A DNA stretch of 64,000 nucleotides from Fratercula arctica (lineage: Eukaryota; Chordata; Aves; Charadriiformes; Alcidae): assembly GCA_947846985.1 (NCBI GenBank), contig CANTUZ010000001.1, positions 37,658,727 to 37,722,726 on the forward strand. Reading direction: 5' to 3'. The position numbers were made by a program, and so were the translations under genes. Below, in pieces: positions 13,060 to 23,551 of the stretch (positions are counted from its first letter, which is position 1; every line of letters starts with the position of its first letter). The notes under the pieces were generated by a model. That model was not told the origin of the DNA. It searched no databases and was given only the letters and a program-made list of their open reading frames with translations.

Positions 13060-14030
13060 ATTAATGTCAGAAGCCCTAGTAAAGTCAGATTGTCTCAAAA
13101 GATTTGGCTACCCTTTCTGATCCACCAGAACCCACCAGAGAAATGACATAGGTCTGCCACAGTTTATTCTTCACAGGTCTATGCTGGCTGTCCACCCCAG
13201 ACTCAACCCTCAGGCCAGTGTCTGTCACACTGCTCATGGCCCAGGAGGCTTGTCCTAAGTGGCCTGGAGCTGGCGTGTGGTTGACATCTGCTCCTAAAGG
13301 GACCACGTTAGTTTGTTGTCCTCTTCCCCACCATCCAGCCTGCCAGGTGTCACATCAGACCTGCCTGCTGCGTGAAGGAGGTAACTAGGGTCAGGAATGC
13401 TACTTTCAAGTGCTTGTAAATTGCTGTGTAGTAATTTGTTGTTATGGGTTACCATACATAAAAATCAAACCAATTAATCTTGGTTCCCCAGGCTTTCTTT
13501 GTTTAATCAGATGGGGGGATATTTACCTTCCTCTTAATCACTTGAACCTTCCTTGTATCCACAAGTTCTTGAAGACCGTGAAGACTCCAGAGCTCACGGT
13601 TCAGAGTCTGCTTTGACTCACTTCTTCAGTACCTTAGAGGGCACTTCTTGGAGGAATGATAACAAGAATTCCTCTAAACTATTTAAGCATTATTTCTTTA
13701 TTCTATCCCTCTCCAAGCCTATGTTTCTACCTCCTTGTAAAACCATTGCCATAAGCAGCTGATCACACATAACCATTTTTATGAAGACTGATGCAAAAAA
13801 GAGATTTAATTTTTCAGACATCTCTGTACCGTTAGTTATTGCTCTCCTCTGATTTGAATAATCAGCCTATATTTTCCTTTGTCTTTTTCACACCTCTATT
13901 CTATTTGTAAAATCTTTCCTGGTTTCCTTTTATGTCCTTTGTTACTTGTAAATCATTCTGGAAATGACCTTTTCTGATTTTATCCCTGCATGGCTTGATG
14001 CTTCCTTAATACCCGTGCGATCAACTAAAG
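13060..14030 (-). mobile_element. Ancient CR1-type LINE ORF2 remnant, antisense
   Basis: Scattered blocks occur in the order expected for a reversed CR1 ORF2: a 'TAGTAAAGTCAGATTGTCTC' type block near 13078 and 'GTCTATGCTGGCTGTCC' near 13178. Further on are 'ACTGATGCAAAAAAG' near 13788, a block ending near 'TTTTATCCCTGCATGG' at 13978, and CTTCCTTAATACC. The copy is heavily diverged with no usable reading frame. I place it by block order only, so the boundaries are approximate. The stretch between 13200 and 13780 may include unrelated insertions. Confidence 0.5.
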
Positions 14031-14281
14031 TGGTAGACTCTTGCCTGTAGTACTACAACTAGAGCACCACTTCTTGCTACCGTGGGCAAATGTGGGAGTC
14101 CAGATCTAAAATCCCATCTCCGTAAGGTGTTGAGATGGAAGTCTTCAGCCCCAGACTGTTGTCAGAAGCACCGAACGTCGTGATGAGTGTGATTATTGAT
14201 ACTTAAAGCAAATTGTTGTGGATCACCTGGAATTTTTTTTTTATTTCCTACAGGTACGATGTGAATTTACCATACTGTGGT

Positions 14282-14342
14282 AAAAATAAAAAACAAAAAA
14301 AAAAAAAGGGGGGGAAAAGGAAAAGATAAAGAAATAAAAACA
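14282..14342. repeat. Purine-only A/G-rich tract
   Basis: About 60 bp, almost entirely A and G, with an A13 run, a G7 run and AAAAG/AAATA units. Confidence 0.85.
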
Positions 14343-14419
14343 GCTTCCTGAGTAATCTTGGAAAGTCAACTATTAAATATCAAACAAAATAATCTTTACA
14401 TTATCATTTTCTTAGAGTT

Positions 14420-15440
14420 GCTGTGAGTTTTTATATATTACCTTTCCAACGCGTGTGAGTATAGCACAACTGAAATGCAGGCAGCTCTGCAGTGAAGGGC
14501 AATAGCCAGGCAGGCTGTTGACGAGGCAGAGAAAATGTTGGTGAAGGACAATGGGGCAATCCTTCTTTTCATGAGGAAAGTGTCAGTCATTCTTTAATGT
14601 CCTTGCAGAGCAGACAAGGCCTCATTTTTTACAGTCCCATATTATCATAATGGCTCTCTGTTATACACCGAGTAGTCACTAACAAGGCTACCCCCTGCCC
14701 TTTCTTTTTAATTACTTCCAGGTTAATGCATCACATTTCATTCGGGTTCATTTGCCCCGGCCACATTTTTCCCCTCTGGATGCCCATTCTGGCCTCTCTG
14801 TCCCTCAAACACTGACAATATGAATATCGGTCTCAAAGCAAAAAAATATCTCTGCCTATCAGACAACTCTGTAATTTACATTTAGATTTATTTCATTTCT
14901 CAGATTCTGCAAGTTACAGAGCTGGGAACATTTTGGCCTGCAAAACCTTTTTCAAATAGCTGAAGCTGCATTCTCATCCTCTTTTCAAACCATCAGACAC
15001 CAGGTGCTGACCCAGTCCCATTAACCAATTACTCACACGTCACACAATTAATCTTTCATTGCGATTCGATCAAGTTCATTCCCATCTCCATGTTATTCTT
15101 TACAATCCCACTGTGTAAAACCTGCACATTTTTGTCACTGTTCATTTTGCCCTGGTCTGCGCTGCTTCAGGCTGGGAAATGAAGTGACTGTAAATGTAAT
15201 TTATAGAATCGTTGGCTGTATGGAAACTCTTTTCAGGTTGACCTGATACGACAGGTTGTAATCGTTTCTTTGGAACCACTCTGGTTTGTCAAGTAGACAG
15301 GCTTTTTTCTTTAAATATCCAAAATAACAGATTTGTTTGAGCAGGATTAGGTGGCGTTCAGCGCTTTATTGCTGTCTTATCCTTTGTCTCTTTTGTTTCA
15401 CACAAACCCTTTTTCTTGCAGCCTTCTGTTCATACTGAGC
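14420..15440. promoter_or_regulatory. Candidate conserved noncoding block
   Basis: About 1 kb without recognisable repeats, simple-sequence tracts or long open frames. It has a dense mixture of homeodomain-type cores (TAATTA, ATTAAT, CAATTAAT), E-box-like CAGGTG and CRE-like ACGTCA at about 15037. This texture is typical of developmental enhancers in vertebrate gene deserts. It is inferred from texture only. No conservation data were available. Confidence 0.3.
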
Positions 15441-16220
15441 TTTGGAAAGAAAAGGAAGAGAATACTAGCTGGCAAAAATTAGGTACGGAAATTGAAATCT
15501 CCACCCTCACCTTCAGGCATTTGAACTGAATTCAGTAAAAGCCTTTGCCATGGATGGGGTGCAGGAGTGGGTGCTGCCCCTTCTGACAGAAATAGACCTC
15601 TCTGTTCCCATTTCCCTCCCAGGGTTCACATGCCATGGGCAGGGCTCGGCATCAGCATTACATCTGCTCAGCGCAGGGCGGTCAAATATCGTGGTTTCCT
15701 TCCAGACAAAGAATAGCACGTGGGCCACACATCTCGGCGTTAGCACTGGCAGATCAGCTTAGGTGTCAGGGGATTGCTCTGACTACAGTATCACGAAGGA
15801 GGAGGATAAAAGTCCCATTTTTCTCAGATGGACAAAAAATCAGAGGGCAAGACGGGATCTTAAGAGATTGCTTACTTAATCCATCACCCTGCCATAAGGC
15901 AGGTTCAACTCTAATTATGGAAATCCTGACAGGTTCTTGACTAAGCAGTTAGAAGACGTGCAATGTGGGGACTGCACATCCTCTGCCAACGAGGGGTGCA
16001 TCCAGTGGAGCAGGATGTACAGTGGAATCACTGCCCTTCTCCACAGGGCTAGAAATTTTCTTTATTTTCTGTCTGAACCACTGTCACTTCAGTTTGTCTG
16101 TGACTTCCATCCTATGAGTTTCATCCTAACCATCAATGGCATCAAGAACAGAATATTCCCCTTCCCTTTGTGATCCTTTTCCCTACTTTATTTTGTATCC
16201 CTCCACATTTTTTTTTAGGT
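15441..16220. other. Noncoding DNA, nothing recognised
   Basis: Moderate GC. Overlapping open frames on both strands at 15513-15940 have no recognisable domains and look like chance. Confidence 0.5.
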
Positions 16221-16530
16221 AAACAACCTCAAATCTTTCAGTCTTTCCTTGTAGGTAATGTTTTCTAGTTCCCTGATTACTCTCCTTGCTCTTCTCAGGA
16301 TTCATGCCTGGATTTATTATTGAAATACAGTGCTGGAAAACTGGACACAGCTTTCCAGGGATGTTTTACCAGGGCTGAATAAAAAGACGTGATTACTTTA
16401 AGGGTGTGTCATTTTGTACAAGTATCTATAAGCCCCAGTATGATGATTACTATTTTTTGAGACAGTGTGCTGTTCTTCCCTTGTGCTTGCTTTAGTTCTA
16501 CAAAAACCCTCACTGCTTTTTTCCCATGTG
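16221..16530 (-). mobile_element. Ancient CR1 LINE fragment, antisense
   Basis: Diverged blocks in reversed-CR1 order: ACCTCAAATCTTTCAGTC, TTCTAGTTCCCTGATTACTC, CTTGCTCTTCTCAGG, then 'ACAGTGCTGGAAAACTGGAC' and TTTTACCAGGGCTGAATAAA. The downstream portion to about 16530 resembles the next CR1 segment but is weaker. There are no octamers and no reading frame. It is older than the copies at 20.6 and 42.2 kb. Confidence 0.6.
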
Positions 16531-17697
16531 GTTACTTACAGTTGTTTCTTTTTTTCTATTTGCGCAACAGAATATTTCTGCCTACAACAGAACATATTCT
16601 TTTAACCAGCTTCATAACCATTTGGGACTGTTTTTGTGTAGTCCATGTTTTCCTACAAGATAGGGAGCATAGTGTGAAATGCCATGTGGATGCCAGGGTA
16701 TATGACATTATAAGGTATTGCTCTGTGGCTTCTCTGCCTCTTACATTAGGTGCCATGATCACTGTCCCCTCGCCTTTTCACACCTCATGAATCCTTAGAA
16801 GTTTTCAAGGATGGTCATTGAATGAACTGGAATAAAAGTCCTGAGACCCAGCTGATTTGAAATTTTTTAACTTCTTTATGCCTTTAAAGCTCCCAACTCT
16901 TTGTTTCCCTATTCAAAAATGAGCTCTTGTCCCTTACTCACACCTATGGACTGTGACAGACATTCGATCGCAGTTTCTCTTTTTAGTGAAGGCATGAAAG
17001 AGAGTTATTAAAGAGCTTTTCCTGAAGCTGGCTCTTGATAGCTTTGCTTCTCTGTTGAATATCAGACCAACACCTTTCTCAACCTTTGTGTTAACTCCAG
17101 TACTCTTACAAACCAATTTCTTGCTATCTTCCATGTTCCTTGCTTGTTGAATCTCATGATGCATTGCTTCTTTTCTTTTCTTTTTTTCGTGCCTTCGGTG
17201 TTTTTCTTTTTGTTCTTAGAAGCGTGACTTAGATTTGTCACACTGTGAAATATTTTGGGCTCTCAAATCCAACTTACTCATATTTCTATCTGACAACCTT
17301 TTCCTCTACAGATTTATACCTATCCCCATGGTTTGGTTGGTTTGGTTTGGTTTGGTGGGATACTTTTTTAGGAAATGCCATCTTTATCTCTTATTTTCTT
17401 TGGATCAGATCCACAGATGATTTTACCATGCAAATCTCTGAATTCATTTAAGTCTTCCTTACAGAACTCTAAGATTTTGTTTTGTTGTTATTCTTCTGCT
17501 GGTAAGCATTATCCACCTAATTTTGTTATGCCAATTCAGCAACAAACTTGATCGTGTATCCAGATGATTTCCATCATCTCCTGTTTACTCGCATTAGGAT
17601 ACAGTAACTGAATTGTTCTGGGGACTGATTTAACATCCTCCTTTATGGATCCTCTGGGAGTATCCTGATCTCCCCTCATTTTTAGGGCAGTCTGTTT
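16531..17697. other. Noncoding DNA with a GGTTT-rich patch
   Basis: No gene recognised. A (GGTTT)n-like run lies at about 17330-17358. The frame at 16467-16790 may be partly derived from the adjacent old CR1. Confidence 0.5.
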
Positions 17698-17912
17698 ATA
17701 GAATCATAGAATCATAGAATAGTTTCAGCTGGAAAGGTCATCTAGTCCAACCCCCCTGCAATGAGCAGGGACATCTTCAACTAGATCACGTTGCTCAGAG
17801 CCCCGTCCGACCTGACCTTGAATGTTTCCAGGGATGGGGCATCTACCACCTCTCTGGGTAACCTGTTCCGGTGGTTTTGGACTCCAGAGCTGGATGCAGT
17901 ACTCCAGGTGGG
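17698..17912 (-). mobile_element. CR1 LINE 3' end, antisense, internally deleted
   Basis: It starts with three reversed octamers (TAGAATCA) and then follows the avian CR1 3' region: AAAGGTCATCTAGTCC, CAACCCCCCTGCAATG, AGCAGGGACATCTTC, GTTGCTCAGAGCCCCG, TCCAGGGATGGGGCATC and ACCTCTCTGGGTAACC. Near 17872 it jumps from 'TAACCTGTTCC' directly to 'GGACTCCAGAGCTGGATGC', skipping the ORF2 3'-terminal coding portion present in the 20.6 kb copy. This is an internal deletion of a few hundred bases. Confidence 0.95.
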
Positions 17913-20632
17913 CTTTCCCTCCTTCCACTGTTCTCTACTAAATGCAAAAATACTCCTAAAGTTAACTTAATCCTTTCCCAACTGCTCACAGATGAGAAAG
18001 CCAGTACTCCAGTGCCACCAACAAAAGCCTACTCTGGTTTTACCCAAAACACAGTTCTTGTCAGGGACCATTGGCACATGGAAGTTTTTCCACCTGCGCT
18101 CTAGTTCCTTGTAGTCACTTTTGGTCTACCATGGCCATTTCTGTCAGTATTATTAATACCATACGGATAAGCAGCACAGGGTAGCAGTTGGTGCTAACTT
18201 CCACGGGATGCCACGTCTGGTTGATAGATATGTTTTTCTGCTGCCCTTAGGAAAGAGGCAGCAATCACCGCCACTGGTCTTCTGTTTTTTTCCTGGAAAT
18301 GATGATGAATTGCTGAGCCTTTGGGGTGTGCGGCTCTTCCTAAACTGCCAGTGATGTTGGCGGTATACCTGCAACACAAGAATTAGGGCCAGCACATGGC
18401 ACCAGTAGGAGTCACGTTCAAAATAAACAAAAGGAGACGCAGTGGGGGAGTAAAAGGGCTGAGTTCCTTGTCAAAGAGACATTTACTTGACTGGACAAAC
18501 AGCAGAAAGAGAGATCAGCTGGGTGTTAGACATGTTTTATAGAACTGAATCGTTTCCATGATACGTAACTCTTCCTGCAGTGGAGTACGTAGCCTGATAG
18601 ACCCAGGTAAGTCCCTGCGTTCCCCTCCAGGGACCAGGGATGGTTTGTTACTGTTGCTACATTCCCATAACATAGCTGTAGAATATGAGATGGCAAACAG
18701 GTTTTACAGGTGACTGCATGTGGGTGCGAAGCCGAGACATTTGCAGAAGTTGCTTATTACAAATATAATCCAGGCTGTGAATAGCTTCTGTCCCAGACAA
18801 AGGCTGAGTCAAGGCACAGACACCTGCAGGAGGAAGAGCAAAAGAAGAAACCTCTTTACCGTGTGATTGCTTCAAAGTTTATGCTGCCATTTTCCTCAAC
18901 CTGCAGCGCCCGCTGCTTTGCTGATGGATTGGGTTTAAGTGAATCGCTGTTTTGCCATAGGTTTAACAAGTGAGAGTTGGTGGACGGGTCGAAGGTGGGC
19001 GTTTAATTTCAAGGGCTGAACTGAGCAGAAAATCCATGAGAGAACAGACAACGCCATAGCCCTAAGGTCCAGATTAAAACATACTCACTATTGGATCGTG
19101 GTTAGGGCTTCAGCCTTAGGGTTATATATCCAGCATATCATCAACTGTAAGGCCCTGGGGAAGAGAACTGCCCAGTTTCGGGTTTTTTTTAGGTTCTGGA
19201 ACAAAAAAAAAGTTGCGTTAATACCATTCAAGCGGAGAATTTTCTGGCAAGAGGACTCGGTTCACCTCCTCCTTTTGAGAGAGGGAGAAGCAGCTGCCGT
19301 TTGAAGTCTGGCAAGAAAGAACAAAGCACGTGAGGTTCGTGACATGATGCTGAGCAGGGGCTCCATCTTCTCTTTTTTCTAGATTTGGGTAGCACGCTAG
19401 TTTCTCTAATCATTTGCAAGTGCTCAGATTCATCTGCCCACATCTGAGCAGGTCCCCTCAGGCTCTCTTTCTAGTCAAAGGAGGGAATAGGCATGGCTGC
19501 AGACGGGTTTCTCTCTTCCCGACGTACGCAATTGAGAGTTCAAACTGGCCTGTTCTATATAGGAGGAAGGCCAGGATGAGTGATAAAGGAAAGCTGGGAT
19601 GAATGATAATCTCTGTTGGGGATTTTTACATCAGCAACATCTGAAGTTAGGTGAGGTGAAGCCTGCACAAGAGATTGGGTATTGTTCCAGGCGAAAAAGA
19701 GCTTCCTTTTACTTTCGTTATTAGCAAGAGCAATTTGTATAAAACACATTTTGCCTTTCATTATAGCTGGATTGTGTGCAGGGACCCTAGATTTCAGCGG
19801 TAGTGCCCTCCTGCAGCCCTCAGTCTGATGTAGCTAACAATAAGCATCTTCTTCCGTGCATGACATCTCCCAGGGAATCATAGAGAGGTGTCACATCACA
19901 GACTTCTGGGCCTCGTTTTTATATAATCAACTGGTTTGCCACCTGAAATGTTGTAATTAAGCTTTCATGTGTAAAGCAGGAGCATACGCCACTGTCAAAA
20001 GGATGTGAATGAGACAAGTCAGGCATTTCATGTTAATTCAACTTTACTGTGATTAACTTTCTTCCACTTGTTAGCGGTGACCATACACACAAACTACCAG
20101 TGGTGACTATTGCTTGCAAATAACCTTGACAGGTTTCTTGGTGAGGTTATATATACTGTGCCATGCACTAACAACGTGACATATGTTAAAAGTAGGAGTT
20201 AGTTCTGTCCGGCATGACTGATCTGATACAGAGAAAATGTCACTCAGAGATTTCTTACTCCTAGTCGGTAAGGTACGTCTGTGTTAGCATTGGGTGGACA
20301 GAAGGTATGTGCTAACGTACTTTGTTTTTATAAGAATGCTAGAACTGTGTCAGAGTGTGAATTTCAAGTTCACAAAGCATCTGACCCTAATAGTACTCTA
20401 CGAGGGGTCATGGCATGGGCTGAGGCATTGGCCCATGGTCACCCATACTAAATAATTGTTAAACTGTCCCCAACACAACATGCCAATGCACCGTTCGTGG
20501 GGCAACACAACAGGCAGCATAGAAATGATGTGTTCTGGGATGTGGCCTTCAAAACTGATCGCCCATTGCTTTGTCCCTCTGTTTGTCCAGGCACTAACTG
20601 GAATGCTGCCTTGTAGACCATGTGTCTTCTGT
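17913..20632. other. Noncoding DNA, no gene recognised
   Basis: Moderate-GC noncoding sequence. The many short open frames on both strands show no domain I know. No repeat is identified with confidence. Confidence 0.5.
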
Positions 20633-21110
20633 TGAAGGACATGGACCTGTTGGAGCAGGTCCAGAGGAGGGCCATGAAGATGATCAGAGGGCTGGAGCAC
20701 CTCTTGTATGAGGACAGGCTGAGACAATAGAGGTGGTTCAGCCTGGAGAAGGGAAGGCTCCAGGAAGACCTTTTAGCAGCCTTCCAGTACCCAAAGGGGG
20801 CCTGCAGGAAAGCTGGACTTTTTACAAGGGCATGTAGTGATAAGACAAGGGGTAATGGCTTCAAACTGAAAGACGGGAGATTTAGACTAGATATTAGGAA
20901 GAAATTTTTCACTCTGAGGGTGGTGAGACACTGGAACAGGTTGCCCAGAGAAGCTGTGGCTGCCCCACCCCTGGAAGTGTTCAAGGCCAGGCTGGATGGG
21001 GCTTTGAGCAACCTGATCTAGTGGGAGGTGTCCCTGCCCGTGGCAGGGGGGTTGGAACTAGATGATCTTTAAGGTCCCTTCCAACATAAACCATTCTATG
21101 ATTCTATGAC
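20633..21110 (+). mobile_element. CR1 LINE, 5'-truncated, sense
   Basis: About 480 bp covering the end of CR1 ORF2 (the endonuclease/reverse transcriptase polyprotein of this non-LTR retrotransposon), a short 3' UTR and the terminal octamers (ATTCTATGATTCTATG at about 21091-21108). The conceptual ORF2 end reads along one frame with the family-typical H-W-N-R-L-P-R-E motif near 20930-20953. It carries an in-frame TAG near 20728, so the copy is dead. The ORF at 20448-21011 on the minus strand is its antisense shadow. Severe 5' truncation is usual for CR1, which primes reverse transcription at the 3' end. Confidence 0.97.
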
Positions 21111-22146
21111 TTAATGGCTGATTTAAGGAAAATGAGAACTGTAGACAAGACCCATCCCCGACTCTTGCTCAACATCCTTTCTTTTCTTTCTTTGACAAAC
21201 CAGTGTGATGGCAACACATAACTGTTACGTGAAATGTGATTGCAGGATCATTTTTGCTGGTTAAAATTTCAGGCAGGAATTCAACTCGCCTCTTCAGTAT
21301 CACATTTATTGGGCTGGCAACTAGAAAACGATAATTATACTCACAAACTGCGCAGATTGGAGCTGGAAGCAATGAGACAATAAAGCCCCACAATACCAGC
21401 TGTATAGCTGCCTCCAGGCTAGAGCCGCACTTTGAGTCATCCCATTTAGGAGCTGTCTCCAGCAGTCACTGAAGTCAACAGGAACCTTTGATTTCTTCTC
21501 AGTGGGTGCCAGATCGGATCGCTATAGCGTCCTTTTAAAGTCTAAGAACAAGGGGGCAAAAGGCAAGTTCAGTGAGCCACATTGTATGGATAAAATAATA
21601 CCACTTTAAGAAGAACCATTGCCTTTGGAAGAACATTAAATCTGCAGGGGGATAAGAGTTCAGGGCACTGCAATTACTACGTAATAGTAAAATCTCATCA
21701 ACGAACAAGGACAAAGCTGATTTCTGGGGTAATGCTTGAAGTGCAGGATGGGCAAGATTTGTAAAAAAAAAAAAAAAAGAAATTAGAAATAAAACCATAA
21801 CAATTAACAGTGCAGTTTGCGTGCAAGGTGCTTGAAGTTAAAAAGGTGTTATACGCTCGTCTAAAACTTTACAGTGATATGAGATGCATCTGCTGCATAC
21901 ATGGACAATTTTTATTTTGTGGTGGTGACCTGCGCAACACGCCAATCATTTGGCAAAAAATTGCCCAAAAGTTCAGTTAGACGAATTGGTTAGTTTAGAG
22001 CATTACCCATTCCTTTCTCAAGGCCAGTCACAGAGGGGTCAGGTTGTTCTGCCAGGAAAACGTCCTAAGAGGAATATTTTATTTTACCTTTGTCAGCACA
22101 TTGGAGAGGATTTTACTCAAGTCACCTTTGTATATTTTATTCATTA
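21111..22146. other. Noncoding DNA with possible ancient repeat relic
   Basis: Around 21460-21522 short blocks (TCACTGAAGTCAACAGG, CAGTGGGTGCCAGATC) resemble the old amniote repeat containing 'AAGTCAATGGGA' motifs, but the similarity is weak. An A16 run lies near 21763-21778. Nothing else is recognised. Confidence 0.4.
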
Positions 22147-22257
22147 GGGCATGATCCTGAAAGGCTACAGTAACCTTCTGCTCGGAATGATTTTGTGCAG
22201 TCTGAGGATGATGAGTACTTGCGAGGACATGCAGGGGACCTCATAGGATCAGGTCCT
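22147..22257. mobile_element. Ancient MITE-like palindromic element
   Basis: A 111-bp segment whose ends are imperfect inverted repeats: GGGCATGATCCTGA at the left, and a right end whose reverse complement begins AGGACCTGATCCTA. This 'GGCCTGATCCTGCA' type of terminus is known from old non-autonomous DNA-transposon-like repeats in birds and reptiles. There is no coding content. No clear target duplication is visible, as expected for an old relic. Confidence 0.45.
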
Positions 22258-23465
22258 TATTTTGGCCATCTCTGCTCATATATTGGACTTCTGTTCTGAG
22301 CGGAAAAATGGGACAGGTTAATTCTTTGAGACAAGGTGCTGAAACTGTGCACCGAAAGCATCCAAGTAAAAGGTGCAGGAGGAACACTGAATCTGCTTGG
22401 GTTTATCTAATTAAAAGAAATTCTAATTTTATTTCAATTTAGATTTGTGTATTTAGTATTATAGGTATTTGAGAGAGAAAGGGAAGCAATGATCGCTCAC
22501 AGCCTTTCTCAGGAAGGGTTTAATTTGTTCTTGCCTGCTGCTTTTGATGCTCTACCTAGGTGCTGTTCAACTAAAACTGGCTTTTAGTTTGTGGAAAGAT
22601 TTACTGTAGCGCAGCCCTTCTGAGAAAAATAAAAACTTCTCACCCCTTTTCATGGATTCGGTTATCAAGGAATAGAAAATCGTACTCTGGAGCTAAAGTT
22701 AATGAGAGTTCATTCTGTTCCACGTGGACCAGAGTGCCCCATGTTCCCCGCAGAGGGGACAGGGAGGAAGGTCTTCTCCCTCGTCATCCTCAGGCTTCAG
22801 CAGTTAATCTGTAGCGTGGGTTTGCAGGTTGGAACCTTGTTACACCTCAAGCAAAAAAACCCCATCTGTTTCTGCTTCAGTTAGTCTTCCCTCTGACTCT
22901 CCACAATGCCAGTGGATTCAAGGGTAGGTGTGAAGACAGGACTCCAGTTACCTCACCGCGATGCTGCAGCACGAAATGGCGAGGTGCCACCAACTACACG
23001 GCGGGATCATATTTTTTTCTGTCGAAGCATTTTTAATGCAGTGCCCAGGCACCTTGGAGATGAATCCATCACAATCAATTCCACTTTTAAAGGGGTGGAA
23101 AGCTCTTATCCCATTTTTCCCTTCAAACCCCTCTTTGTGGTTCCTCTGCCTCAGTGGTTGTCTTCCAGGAGCAGCGTTGATGGGTTGTGCTCCAAGATTC
23201 ATCACTGAAGAAGCTGTGCGCAAAATTGATGGGTCTTGCATTATACCGCCAAGGTGACTTGTTTGACTGGACTGCTTTGCTTTCCCATCCATTAGCAGAA
23301 AATACTCATCATTAGTAAAAAAATCCCATCAACAGCCTGCATAATTGCCATTTCTGTCTGTCTTAATGGAAAGATTCTTGTTGCACTGCATGTTTTCAAG
23401 TATGTGCAACAACCTTCACATTAAAATGCCACAGATTAACCAGAGCTTTTACAAGTGCCATTTTT
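22258..23465. other. Noncoding DNA, nothing recognised
   Basis: Moderate GC. Overlapping open frames on both strands at 22906-23292 have no recognisable domain. Confidence 0.5.
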
Positions 23466-23551
23466 ATATAGTTATAAACTGCAAAGTTAGCTATAGTTAT
23501 AGTTATAGGTATAGGTATAGGTACAGTTATAGTTATAGACTGCAAAGTTTA
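23466..23551. repeat. (TATAGT/TATAGG)n hexamer array with duplicated flank
   Basis: Hexamer units TATAGT, TATAGG and one TACAGT cover about 23491-23538. The unit ATAGTTATAAACTGCAAAG at the left (about 23467-23486) recurs at the right as ATAGTTATAGACTGCAAAG (about 23531-23549). A roughly 64-bp segment therefore appears tandemly duplicated around the microsatellite. Confidence 0.85.

Noticed and set aside
20448..21011. 187-codon minus-strand open frame
   Set aside because: It is the antisense shadow of the sense CR1 element at 20633-21110.
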